A stretch of 64,000 bases of DNA from Caproicibacterium lactatifermentans (GTDB lineage: Bacteria > Bacillota > Clostridia > Oscillospirales > Acutalibacteraceae), in NCBI RefSeq assembly GCF_013315815.1, contig NZ_CP046051.1, forward strand, positions 806,001 through 870,000, given 5' to 3'. Positions 8,435-16,821 of the stretch are shown here, in pieces (positions within the stretch are counted from its first letter, which is position 1; every line of letters begins with the position of its first letter). Under the pieces are notes generated by a model. It ran no database searches and was not told where the DNA came from. It saw only the letters and a list, made by a program, of their open reading frames with translations. The position numbers were made by a program, and so were the translations under genes.

Positions 8435-9103
8435 AAAAATGGGAAACGGCCGCCATCAGTCCAAATTCATTTCCGTAAACGGTGATTTGGTTTCTATAAT
8501 TGTAAATATTTGTGATTCCATCGATTGATTTCATATTGTTAAACATTGCCTCGTTGCTTCCAGAAGCATAGAATGTGACTTTTGTGACACTCCGGATTTT
8601 TGCTTAAGTTCATCAACGGTTCCAGTTTCAAGGATACCGCCATTTTTCAGCAAAATAACTTTATCTGCAAGATATTCAACTTCATCCATAAAGTGTGAAA
8701 TCATAAAAATAGTGATGCCTTGAGAATTGATGTCCTTTATGTAACTCCACAGATTGTGCCTTGTCTCCGGGTCAAGTCCGGTTGTCAATTCGTCGAGAAA
8801 CAGGATGGCAGAATTGGGTATAAGCGCAAGTATTATGGACAATTTCTGCCTTTCACCACCGGAAAGAGAAGAAACGTATTTCCGCTTTTTCCCCTCCAGA
8901 TGGAATTGATTCAGCAGCAATCTGTAGTCGGCAGGGGGATCAATTTTTCGTAGCCCTTCTATACATTCTATCGTGGAAGTTTTTCCCGAACCGTTCGGGC
9001 CTATAACTGCCAGAATCTGCCCCTTTTCCACCCCAAACGAAATTCGATTAACAGCAGTAAAGTCACCGTATTTTACTACCAAATCATTTACGGCGATATC
9101 CAT
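8382..9103 (-). pseudogene. ABC transporter ATPase with deleted Q-loop and C-terminal frameshift
   Basis: The likely start is the ATG at 9101-9103, with GGGGAG five bases upstream. Walker A (GPNGSGKTS, residues 35-43), signature LSGGERQ (from 80) and Walker B with catalytic Glu (ILFLDE) are present. Only about 37 residues separate Walker A from the signature, against roughly 90-100 in BcrA/CcmA-type ATPases, so the Q-loop and part of the helical domain are gone in frame. The uninterrupted frame ends at 8531. A different frame entered near 8577-8590 continues with VTFYASGSNEAMFNNMKSI and on to 8382, which resembles the usual C-terminal domain of these ATPases. Two lesions make it a pseudogene. 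Its neighbours are permease remnants. Confidence 0.75.
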
Positions 9104-9172
9104 AATTACTCCCCAATGGATTTTGGGATGTTGATGAAATAATCCCTTGATTTTGTAATCTGTGTCCATTGC

Positions 9173-9490
9173 TTAGGCTTCCGAATGCTGCTTCTTTGCC
9201 TTGACGAAATGAATTGCCTCAAAAATGATAATGCAAACTACGGAAAAGATAATACTAATCACCGACATATTCTGGTTTAATGCTGTTCCAGTCATTTTTC
9301 CGCCTGTTGTCGTGATCTCATAGATTGGAAATTGGAAGAACCGAACTGTATATGCCGTCAGGTCGGCGGAATGTGTGTGGAAATAACCGATAAAAATCAA
9401 AATACAACACAGTACCATTGAAATAATGATTCCAACCACGAATTCTAGAACGATGCGTAACAGCAGATTGTTTTTCACCTGTCGTTTCAT
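9173..9490 (-). CDS. Small two-helix membrane protein of the ABC cluster
   Basis: 105 residues with two clear hydrophobic helices (about 11-34 and 75-93), a basic start (MKRQVKNN) and an end rich in lysine and histidine. The loop between them, about 40 residues, would face outside. I do not recognise a family. It lies between a permease remnant (9512 onward) and the ATPase remnant, all on the minus strand, so it was probably part of that transporter operon. The frame is intact, but with its partners broken it may have no present function. Confidence 0.5.
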   Translation of the reverse strand: MKRQVKNNLLLRIVLEFVVGIIISMVLCCILIFIGYFHTHSADLTAYTVRFFQFPIYEITTTGGKMTGTALNQNMSVISIIFSVVCIIIFEAIHFVKAKKQHSEA

Positions 9491-9511
9491 AAGAAATTCC
9501 CCTTTTTTATA

Positions 9512-9934
9512 TTATTTAGATGTTGATGAAAGCCCGGAATCCTGAGCTGGATTCTGTGAAGCACCGTTTCTAACAATTTTCTTTGTCTTCAGTTTCTCAT
9601 TACGTTTCAGAAAAATCGTTAAAGCAACGGTGAGGATAGCCATGTAGATAATCGATAAAATCAGAAAAGTCCGGTCCCAATAAATTTTTTTGGTCCAGAT
9701 ATCGAAAAAATCGTTCATTGCATATTTCATGGGAATATAGGAAGCAATCTTCTTGAATGCACCCGGCATTTGGTCAAATGTAATGAACACGCCGCAGAAC
9801 ATGCAGGCTACAAACATAACAACCAGCCCGAGTGGCATTAGGATCTGCGTATTCTGAAATAAGAGAGCAAAAACGCCGCCAAGCATCAAGGCTGTAATTA
9901 TCGCTAGGATATACTGAATTAGGAAAGCTTTTCA
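9512..9934 (-). pseudogene. ABC-2 type permease, C-terminal half
   Basis: The frame is open from about 9934 (KAFLIQYILAIITALMLGG) to the stop at 9512, with a TGA just upstream of it. It encodes three or four membrane helices (ILMPLGLVVMFVACMFCGVF; FLILSIIYMAILTVALTIF) and the conserved stretch ITFDQMPGAFKKIASYIPM, typical of the last third of ABC-2 export permeases. The N-terminal half is missing, and there is no credible start beyond the internal TTG at 9887-9889. A drug or peptide exporter is the probable ancestor. Confidence 0.65.
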
Positions 9935-10183
9935 AATCTTATTAAATTGCTATTTAAAGCAGTCATAAATTTCTTCAAACAAACTTTACCACGGCAGGGA
10001 ATAGATTACAAGCATTCGGTAAAAATTCTTTATTTGATATCATAAAGCCATGTAAACAGGGAGTAAAGAACTTCCTGCGGCAATACCACAATGGCAAACT
10101 AGACCGGGATTGGGATGCTGGCGCCGGAAAGCCATCTGTAACGCTGACTGGTATCAATCCGGCTGGAGAAAGCGTTTCGCCAT

Positions 10184-10370
10184 GGGGTCACGCATGCGAC
10201 GCATCTGTTCAATGCCATAAGCGGACTTCATCACCGTAGTCTCGGCGCGTGAAATCGGTGAAGACCGAAAAATCGGAAGCATAAAAGCTGGAAAGCAGGC
10301 CGACCTTGTTGTGATGGACAAAGAGTGGAACATAGTTTCAGTTATTAGAGGTGGACAATTCGTGAGGTAA
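10184..10370 (+). pseudogene. nagA: N-acetylglucosamine-6-phosphate deacetylase remnant
   Basis: Two fragments in different frames. The first reads GVTHATHLFNAISGLHHRS, the metal-binding and substrate region of NagA. The second reads RKIGSIKAGKQADLVVMD and ends at TAA 10368-10370, the C-terminal beta-sandwich signature of amidohydrolases. About 130 residues that normally separate these segments have been deleted. It runs opposite to the ABC remnants. The open frame upstream (about 9970-10180) is not recognisable. Confidence 0.7.
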
Positions 10371-10919
10371 AAGCAAATTCTATCTTAAAAGATGAAACGG
10401 TGCTTAGTTTTGAAGCTGCTTATTTTGTACTTCTGTCGGTACTTCGCAGGAAGGGGCAGACAGAAATACAATACGGCAAATTGCGCTTATGTGTAAAATG
10501 ACCGGAACAGATATTCATCATTTGGGCGATTCCGGATGCCTTGGCATGGCACGTTCTGTAAAGCGTTAAATAAAGCAGCATCCATTAAAGAAGGAACCAT
10601 TCGGTCCATACTAATTTATATTCCAACTTTATATTCCAACAAACAATCTTACTTCACTGAATTTTTTACAGGCACAGTTCGTCACATTTTCAGCTGCCCT
10701 TTTGTCACTTCTGGCGACCGCTTGTCTGTCAATGTTCATTTCCACCAAATGCCGCACTTCAACGTCTACACTGATCCTTTCCATCGTGAGGTTTGGTGCT
10801 ACCTGGATATTCCCCAAGGTAACTCCTAAATACTTAGAAGTATAAATTTGCTCTGCGTTGACTGCCATATCTAACGCTATCTAATTGTTATATTTTATCC
10901 CAACTTATCTAAAAATAGG
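10371..10919 (+). other. Decayed region, no supported gene
   Basis: Short frames on the plus strand read like protein but are interrupted (for example TGTDIHHLGDSGCLGMARSV near 10500, then a shift of frame). I cannot name a family. On the minus strand 10629-10868 is open but has no ribosome site. It is best read as eroded coding sequence continuing from the nagA remnant. Confidence 0.35.
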
Positions 10920-10948
10920 TTGACATAATTTCAACAACATGATATATT
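10920..10948 (+). promoter_or_regulatory. Strong sigma-A-type promoter
   Basis: TTGACA (10920-10925), 17-nt spacer, TATATT (10943-10948). It faces a consensus Shine-Dalgarno AAGGAGGTG at 11052-11060 and a ruined short ORF, and a strong terminator follows at about 11280. Confidence 0.7.
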
Positions 10949-11051
10949 ATCGCACAAACTAACAAATATTCCCAATATTGCTTAAATTGTTTTTTGCTTA
11001 GAACTTTCTGTATCGGTACATAAGTACATGAAAGTATATAATATTTATCAC

Positions 11052-11259
11052 AAGGAGGTGATGATTTCGAAAAAAGTTTAAAAGCTTCTTGAGTGTAACT
11101 GCTTTTTAAGTGGTTTGTTTTTTTATTCCAGTGGCTTTGCTTGTTAGGACTGAACGAGGTATAACAATTTCCCGATTTTTTATTTTCGATATACTAACAA
11201 TTAAAGAAGAACCAGCACTTATAAAGACCCCGCGCAATTGGAGCGCGGCTTCCCTATAA
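11052..11259 (+). pseudogene. Ruined ORF for a small, possibly exported peptide
   Basis: After AAGGAGGTG (11052-11060), the frame from the adjacent ATG stops after six codons. A neighbouring frame reads KKFKSFLSVTAF, and a third reads VVCFFIPVALLVRTERGIT and continues to TAA 11257-11259. Joined, these give a basic start and a hydrophobic core like a signal peptide or single membrane helix. At least two frame breaks are needed, next to A6 and T-rich runs. The family is unknown. The transcript may survive as an RNA, because promoter and terminator are intact. Confidence 0.35.
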
Positions 11260-11280
11260 GTAGCTGGTTCTTTTCTTTTT
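11204..11280. terminator. Large bidirectional terminator hairpin
   Basis: AAGAACCAGC (11207-11216) and ACTTATA pair with TATAAGT (11255-11261) and GCTGGTTCTT (11263-11272) with one bulged A. An inner CCGCGC/GCGCGG stem caps it, and TTTTCTTTTT follows. The A-rich left flank also gives U on the minus strand, so it can stop the GT-D gene transcript coming from the right. Confidence 0.8.
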
Positions 11281-11299
11281 ATAACCATGATTTGTGTAT

Positions 11300-12040
11300 T
11301 TATTCTTTGCAAATATAGGTTCGCTGCGGGCCGGCTGCCATTTCCCAGGCGTAGAGGCCGGCTTCGTCGGCCTCCAGGCAGAGGTCCGTTCCGCAGCCGA
11401 AATCAATGCCGACGTGCCCGCACTTTTTGGCGTACACCGTCAGCACTTTCCCGGGAACACCGGCGCTGACCAGCGCCGTGCGGTATGCATATCGGCTCAT
11501 CTTGGAGGCGGCTGTATCAACGGAATCCCAGTCCGGACAGTCCACCGTACCGACAATACCGCTCCAGCCGTACCGGTTTTCCAGCACCCGCCGCAGACAG
11601 CGGGCCTTTTGCCCGACCAGAAGCACACTTTGTTCCTTGAAAAAGTCGTAGAATTCCTTTTTTGTACTTAAAATATAATTATCAAAAGCGTAAAACGTGT
11701 ACGGTGGGCGGATATCATAAAACTGCAGTACCATTTCAGCCAAAGGGCGGAACATCCAACTGTTTGTTTGGGAAAGAATGCCGAGAAAATCGGTCTGCCG
11801 CAGTGCTTCCACCAGCCGCAGCCGGGCGTCTTCATTGGGCAGAAGTACACCACAGTAAGAACGGTCGCGCTGTGCCACCCACGGATAGGCTTTTTGGACA
11901 AAGTCCATGGTTAGGATGGCACCGTGTGCCGCAACCGTCGCTTCTCCGTCACCAAGCCGGACGGAAGCGTGTGCGCCACCGTCCGTGATGATTTCCTCCC
12001 ATTTTTTTAGGAGTTCCATTTCATTTAAGTAAACCGACAA
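11300..12040 (-). CDS. GT-D fold glycosyltransferase (DUF1792 type)
   Basis: About 246 residues. The RLGDGE motif at residues 28-33 is the hallmark of the GT-D (DUF1792) family, whose founding member adds glucose to glycosylated serine-rich adhesins. Further features are the LLPNEDARLRL segment and the late block AKKCGHVGIDFGCGTDL. The TTG at 12038-12040 is chosen as start because AAAGGAG lies 8 nt upstream and the reading then begins 14 nt after the preceding gene ends. A longer frame back to 12154 would overlap that gene by 100 nt, and an ATG at 12017-12019 is the alternative. It is the last gene of a minus-strand pair with the Gtf3-like transferase. The acceptor is unknown. Confidence 0.8.
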   Translation of the reverse strand: MSVYLNEMELLKKWEEIITDGGAHASVRLGDGEATVAAHGAILTMDFVQKAYPWVAQRDRSYCGVLLPNEDARLRLVEALRQTDFLGILSQTNSWMFRPLAEMVLQFYDIRPPYTFYAFDNYILSTKKEFYDFFKEQSVLLVGQKARCLRRVLENRYGWSGIVGTVDCPDWDSVDTAASKMSRYAYRTALVSAGVPGKVLTVYAKKCGHVGIDFGCGTDLCLEADEAGLYAWEMAAGPQRTYICKE

Positions 12041-12054
12041 TGGGGCAACTCCTT

Positions 12055-13091
12055 TCAGGCAGAAGATGAGCAGTTCTGCATATCCCGCATTACCTGGAGA
12101 ATGACATTTCCCAAAAAACAGCCATGCCGCAGTTTGTGTGAAAGCCGCAGGCAATTTTTGTGCAGGCCTTGATAATCCTCCTCTGACAGGCTATTGACTG
12201 CGTCCGGCAGTTCATGCAGCGAAGAAATGACAATGCCTGCGTGTTTCCGTTTGATAAAGGCAGCCGTAGGCATCTGCTCACAAAGAATGACCGGCAGTCC
12301 GAGCGCCAGATAAAAAGAGGTCTTGTGTGAATTTGTGTATTTCAGGTATTCCGCGATTTTTCCGTGGCAGCCATCCAGGCTGTTCCCTTCCCAACAAAGC
12401 CCGAAACTGTCTGTTACTGCATCCGGCAGTTCGTCCGGCGGAAACTCACCGCAAAAGCGGCAGCCTGCGGACGGCTTCCACTTTTGGGTGTTGAGATTTG
12501 GTCCGTACAGGTGCAGCACAGTACCTTTCCAGTCGATTTTATCCAGCTGATACAGAAACGCTTCATACTTTAGGTTCCCGGCAAACGCAATCGTCGGCGT
12601 TTTGTGTCGTACCCTGCGGCAGCCGCTTTTTAGGGTATAGTCGAAAAGGGACATGGAATAAATGCGGGGAAGAGCGCCGTGTCTTTCCAGCACCGTTTTC
12701 ATGCTGTCGTTTACGGCAATGAGAAAATCAAATTGATTTAAGGTGGAAATTTCAGCGATTCTGCCGGTCGTAAAGAAGTCGCCGAAGCGGATAGAATCCA
12801 AGTCATGAATGAGGGCCACCAGCCGATACTGCGGAAAGTGTACCCGCATGCAGTGAAGAAACCAGTCAAAATTAAAATCCTCAAATAAAATTTTGGGGTA
12901 CTGCAGGAGCAAAATGCCGTCCTCATCAGCGGGCAGCGTTTCAGCAAGACAGCTTTCCATGCCGGCAAGAAAACGCTGCACCGGAATTGGGTGAAAACCC
13001 ATTTGACTCAAAAAAATTCAACATCTTCAGCGGCTTTGCTCCAGGCGGTATTTTCGTGGGACGGATTCAGCGCGATAAAATAATTTTTCAT
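12055..13091 (-). pseudogene. Gtf3/galactofuranosyltransferase-like enzyme, split at a T7 tract
   Basis: The main frame (12055 to about 13015) carries the GT-B Gtf3/WbbI-like pattern: LVALIHDLDSIRF, FGLCWEGNSLDGC, GKIAEYLKYTNSHKTSFYLA and GLPVILCEQMPTAAFI. It lacks the usual N-terminus. A separate frame starts at ATG 13089-13091, with AAGGTG six bases upstream, and reads MKNYFIALNPSHENTAWSKA and on to EFF before stopping. The two frames meet in a run of seven T on the coding strand (13010-13016 on plus). One extra T fuses them into a normal protein of about 345 residues. This could be phase variation, a real mutation or a base-calling error. Relatives transfer glucose or galactofuranose onto glycoprotein or polysaccharide chains. 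Confidence 0.75.
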
Positions 13092-13221
13092 ACTGACACC
13101 TTCAGCCGGGAAAACTTTTTTACGGATTTTTTAAGACGAGAAAGAACGCGGAACCATGCTGTCACGGTACAGCTCCCCTACATAAAATAGAGTAAAATTA
13201 TATTGTAAGGGAGCACCTGTC

Positions 13222-13905
13222 ATGAGTTTGATTCCACACACCATACATTGCTGCTGGTTTGGGGGAAAGCCCCTGACCGTGCTGGCACGGAAATGTATGG
13301 ACAGCTGGGAAAAGTATTTACCGGGATACCATATTATTGTTTGGAATGAACGACTGTTTGATGTGGAAAGCAGCCAATACACACGGGAAGCGTACAGCTG
13401 TGGAAAATACGCTTTTGTCAGTGACTATGTTCGTTTGTGGGCACTTTACTATTACGGCGGTGTTTACATGGATACAGACGTGGAAGTGCTGAAAGACCTC
13501 GGCGGTTTTATGAATTTCCATGCCTTCTCGGGCTTTGAGCAGGCGAACTATATTCCAACGGGCATTATGGCTGCGGTCCCGCGTCATCCGTGGATTGAGC
13601 GCATGCTCCGCTGTTACCGCCAGCGGGCTTTCCTTAAGCCGGACGGCACCATGGATCTTTCCCCGAACGTTGTGTTTATGACGGAACTTGCCGAAAAAGA
13701 GTTCGGCCTAAAGCGAGGAAACGAAACACAGGTATTAAAGGACGACGTGCATATCTTTTCCAATGACTATTTCTGTCCGATGGTGTGGGAAACACGGGAA
13801 ATTAAAATGACGCCGAACACACATACCATTCATCACTTTGCTTATTCATGGAATGAGCCTGGCATCACGCCGATTCTGCCGGTTCCGCGGAAACCGGATG
13901 CATAG
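13222..13905 (+). CDS. Family 32-type glycosyltransferase (DXD sugar-binding)
   Basis: 227 residues. It starts with the typical SLIPHTIHCCWFGGKPL, then SDYVRLWALYYYGGVYMDTD with the metal-binding DXD at residues 84-86, as in capsular polysaccharide and Och1-like transferases. AAGGGAG lies seven bases before the ATG. It points away from the Gtf3/GT-D pair and towards the DNRLRE-GT4 gene, whose stop lies 24 nt away on the other strand. Most likely it adds one sugar to the same surface glycan. Donor unknown. Confidence 0.85.
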   Translation: MSLIPHTIHCCWFGGKPLTVLARKCMDSWEKYLPGYHIIVWNERLFDVESSQYTREAYSCGKYAFVSDYVRLWALYYYGGVYMDTDVEVLKDLGGFMNFHAFSGFEQANYIPTGIMAAVPRHPWIERMLRCYRQRAFLKPDGTMDLSPNVVFMTELAEKEFGLKRGNETQVLKDDVHIFSNDYFCPMVWETREIKMTPNTHTIHHFAYSWNEPGITPILPVPRKPDA

Positions 13906-13928
13906 CTTTTTATAAAAGCACGGCGTTT

Positions 13929-15605
13929 TTAAGTGATGTTCTTTTTTGAAACACATAGATGGCTCTCAATCACTTGCTTCCAGCGCTGTTCCCACAGCCG
14001 CTTTGAAAAGCACTGTGCCACTTCCTGTGCATGACGGCCCATTTCCTCACGCAGTTTTGCGTTATCCGCAAGGCACAGCACCGCTTCTTTTAGAGTGTCC
14101 TTGGATACCTGAATCAGCAGGCCGTTAAAGCCATTGATTACAAGGTCGGTCAGCCCGCCCACCAAACCGGCAATGACGGGCTTGCCGCAGGCCATGGCTT
14201 CAATCAGCGAAAAAGACGTTCCCTCCGTGTAATAAGAGGGAATGAGAACAATGTCCGTATTCTGATACGCCAAATGCATATCTTCCATGCGGTACCAGCA
14301 GTATTCGATATTGGGATATTTTTGGGCAAGAATCCTCATTTGCAGTTCGGACTGCTCTAGTCCGCGGCCGACAAACGAAAAAACGATATCCGGACGTTCA
14401 TCCGCCAATTCCTCCGCAATTTCTTTTGTTACGCTCCAGCCGCGGCCCGCCACCAGCCGGCGCGGGTACAGCACCCGGATTTTTCCATCCTCCTGTCGGC
14501 CGGTTTCTTCCGGTTTAAAGATGCTGAGGTCGGCATAATTTGGAATATACACTTTTTTACAGTCAATTTCCGGATTGACGGCTTTTAGCCAGTTGATGGT
14601 GTTGGTATCCACACTGACCAGCGTATCAGTTTGGCTGAGACCGGTGAACAGCCTGCTGTACCATTTTTCGGACCTCCACCACGGCCGCTCCGGTGAATCC
14701 CACCAGATGCCGTGGCTGATACATATTGAATTCGGAAAAACATACGGATAGGTGAGGTCCATGCTTAGGTAGATGTGCAGGTCATAGCTGCCGGTCAGTT
14801 CACAGAACCGCTGGTTCAGCGTTAGGAAGAAATCCTCATCAAAACCGGCATCTCCAATGCCGTAAATTGTAAATCCGTGGTACTCCTTTTTCCACTGCTG
14901 TTCACTGGAGGGCTGAAAGACGTCCGTCTGACATCCCATACTGACCAGCAGCTCTGCCAGCTCGGCAAGATAGCGTTCACCGCCGCCAAAAATGCACCTT
15001 TTGCCGTCCCACTCCAAAAACTGCGGCGTTACAATGGCTATTTTTTTCGTTCGGTTCGATTCTGCTTTCACCGGTTCGGGCAGGTCAAGCGTTATTTCCA
15101 GCCGGGGCCGTTGTTCTCCGTATGTTTTTCTGCTGCTGAGCAGGGCCAAGAGAGAATCATTTTGTGTTTCGTCTGCAGCTTTCAGCATGAGGCCATAGTT
15201 TGCTTCCGGGTGTTTTTGCCAGATACGCACAATGGAGGTCACGTCCGCACAGACCGGCTCAAAAACGGAGCAGCCCGCTTCCAGCGGCACATACTGTTTG
15301 TCACAGTTCGGCTGATGGCTGTCGGTAATGTCTATGTTGTTCCATGGTTCAGTGATGGGGTGCACCTCAAACAGGTTTTGCTGTTTCAGTTCGTCGTTTC
15401 GGGTGCAGTACAGCTTGAGAACCGCTTTGCTGATAAACGCGTTTTGGGGAATCTGGTCAAGACGGAACTGAAGAAAAACACGGTAAATAATTTTGTATCG
15501 AAAATATCCTAAAAAATAAAAATCATCCCTGCAAAAGTTGCCGTCCGGGATGGAGCTGTCTGTAAAAGTATCAGCGGTGGGGTACAGAGTCAACGATTTT
15601 TTCAT
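13929..15605 (-). CDS. DNRLRE domain fused to a GT4 glycosyltransferase
   Basis: 558 residues with two parts. Residues 1-175 match the DNRLRE beta-sandwich: start LTLYPTADTFTDSSIPDGN, then VFLQFRLDQIPQNAFISKAV, EPWNNIDITDS and GLMLKAADETQND. This domain is normally found in secreted or cell-surface proteins. Residues 185-545 form a GT-B transferase: KKIAIVTPQFLEWDG, FGGGERYLAELAELL (donor loop), RRLVAGRGWSVTKEI and the C-terminal EGTSFSLIEAMACGKPVIAG with the GT4 acidic motif. There is no signal peptide, so the whole protein should be cytoplasmic. A surface-type beta-sandwich on an intracellular transferase could bind the acceptor glycan or protein, or target the enzyme to the forespore surface. 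It stands next to wecB and other transferases on the same strand. Confidence 0.8.
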   Translation of the reverse strand: MKKSLTLYPTADTFTDSSIPDGNFCRDDFYFLGYFRYKIIYRVFLQFRLDQIPQNAFISKAVLKLYCTRNDELKQQNLFEVHPITEPWNNIDITDSHQPNCDKQYVPLEAGCSVFEPVCADVTSIVRIWQKHPEANYGLMLKAADETQNDSLLALLSSRKTYGEQRPRLEITLDLPEPVKAESNRTKKIAIVTPQFLEWDGKRCIFGGGERYLAELAELLVSMGCQTDVFQPSSEQQWKKEYHGFTIYGIGDAGFDEDFFLTLNQRFCELTGSYDLHIYLSMDLTYPYVFPNSICISHGIWWDSPERPWWRSEKWYSRLFTGLSQTDTLVSVDTNTINWLKAVNPEIDCKKVYIPNYADLSIFKPEETGRQEDGKIRVLYPRRLVAGRGWSVTKEIAEELADERPDIVFSFVGRGLEQSELQMRILAQKYPNIEYCWYRMEDMHLAYQNTDIVLIPSYYTEGTSFSLIEAMACGKPVIAGLVGGLTDLVINGFNGLLIQVSKDTLKEAVLCLADNAKLREEMGRHAQEVAQCFSKRLWEQRWKQVIESHLCVSKKNIT

Positions 15606-15645
15606 GTAAAAATACCTTTCTGTTTAGTGTTGCCGGTATGGGGTT

Positions 15646-16749
15646 TCAGCAAAGCAGGCGGACGATTTCATCGGCAATGCGCTGACTGGCGCGGCCGTCA
15701 CCGTATGGATTTACGGCGCCGCTCATACGGCGGTACGCTTCTGTGTCCGACAGCAGTTTGTCGGCGGCACAGAAAATGGAATCTTCTGCAGTGCCAGCTA
15801 GGCGAAGGGTACCGGCGGCAATGCCTTCCGGCCGTTCCGTTGTGTCTCGCAGCACCAGCACAGGTTTCCCTAGGTGAGGTGCCTCCTCCTGTATGCCGCC
15901 GCTGTCTGTTAAAATGAGGTATGCACGGCTCATCAGGTTGTGAAAGGTCACAACGTCCAGCGGCTCCGTCAGCAAAACATTTTTACAGCCCGCAAAGGCT
16001 TCTTTTGCGGCGCCGGAAATGGCCGGGTTCGGGTGCACTGGATATACGGCTTTTACATCGTCATACTTTTCTACAATGCGCCGGACAGCATGAAAAATAT
16101 GCTGCATATTTGTCCCTAGATTTTCGCGGCGGTGGGCGGTCAGCAGCAGCAGCCGGCTGCCCGCGGCCCAATCCAGCACCGGATTGGAAAAGTTCGGCTG
16201 CACGGTCGTCTTCAGGGCATCTATGGCGGTATTGCCGGTTACAAAAATGTGGCTGTCTGGTTTGTGTTCCTGCAAAAGATTCTGCCGGGATTGCTCGGTC
16301 GGTGCGAAAAACAGGTCCGTAACGGTATCGACAAACTGCCGGTTTGCTTCCTCCGGGAAAGGGGAGTCCTTATGGTAGGTCCGCAGACCTGCTTCCACGT
16401 GTCCTATGGGAATGTGGCGGTAAAACGCGGACAGTGCCGCGGCGAAGGAAGTGGTTGTGTCGCCGTGCACAAGGACCAGCGCGGGCTTTGCGTCCTCTAA
16501 AACAGCGGGAAGGCCCAGTAGGACATGGGTGGTAATGTCCGAAAGCGTCTGCCCTTTCTGCATGATATTCATATCGTAATCTGGCTTTATGCGGAAGATG
16601 TGCAGTACCTGGTCCAGCATTTCACGGTGCTGTGCCGTTACGCAGACCATTGTTTTTAGAGAGTCCCTTGTTTTTAGTTCCTGTACCAGCGGAGCCATTT
16701 TAATGGCCTCCGGTCTGGTGCCGAAAATAGCCAGAACACTCTGTTTCAT
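15646..16749 (-). CDS. wecB: UDP-N-acetylglucosamine 2-epimerase (non-hydrolysing)
   Basis: 367 residues from the ATG at 16747-16749, preceded by GGGGGTG. That start gives the canonical MKQSVLAIFGTRPEAIKMAP beginning; upstream in-frame codons to 16794 are probably not used. Further family motifs are VHGDTTTSFAAAL, GHVEAGLRT, LLTAHRRENLG and LTDSGGIQEEAPHLGKPVL. The enzyme interconverts UDP-GlcNAc and UDP-ManNAc in the cytoplasm. It supplies ManNAc for the glycan made by this locus, and shares strand and spacing (40 nt) with the DNRLRE-GT4 gene downstream. Confidence 0.95.
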   Translation of the reverse strand: MKQSVLAIFGTRPEAIKMAPLVQELKTRDSLKTMVCVTAQHREMLDQVLHIFRIKPDYDMNIMQKGQTLSDITTHVLLGLPAVLEDAKPALVLVHGDTTTSFAAALSAFYRHIPIGHVEAGLRTYHKDSPFPEEANRQFVDTVTDLFFAPTEQSRQNLLQEHKPDSHIFVTGNTAIDALKTTVQPNFSNPVLDWAAGSRLLLLTAHRRENLGTNMQHIFHAVRRIVEKYDDVKAVYPVHPNPAISGAAKEAFAGCKNVLLTEPLDVVTFHNLMSRAYLILTDSGGIQEEAPHLGKPVLVLRDTTERPEGIAAGTLRLAGTAEDSIFCAADKLLSDTEAYRRMSGAVNPYGDGRASQRIADEIVRLLC

Positions 16750-16821
16750 GTGCACCCCCGAAAATAAAAAGTGGAATGATTCATTCGAGTTCATTATATG
16801 TTTCTTATGCGGAATGGTGTT

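Noticed and set aside
8345-8534. A separate permease gene starting at the ATG at 8532-8534 with an ATGA overlap
   Set aside because: The frame from that ATG matches the C-terminal domain of the ATPase, read through its frameshift. Only the other frame below 8434 resembles a permease.
9966-10180. Plus-strand open stretch before the nagA remnant (KNFLRQYHNGKLDRDW and on)
   Set aside because: I could not place it in any family, and the frame may be open by chance.
10629-10868. Minus-strand frame of 79 codons (SKYLGVTLGNIQVAPN and on)
   Set aside because: It looks protein-like in parts, but has no Shine-Dalgarno, no recognisable family, and lies in a decayed region. Kept out for lack of support.
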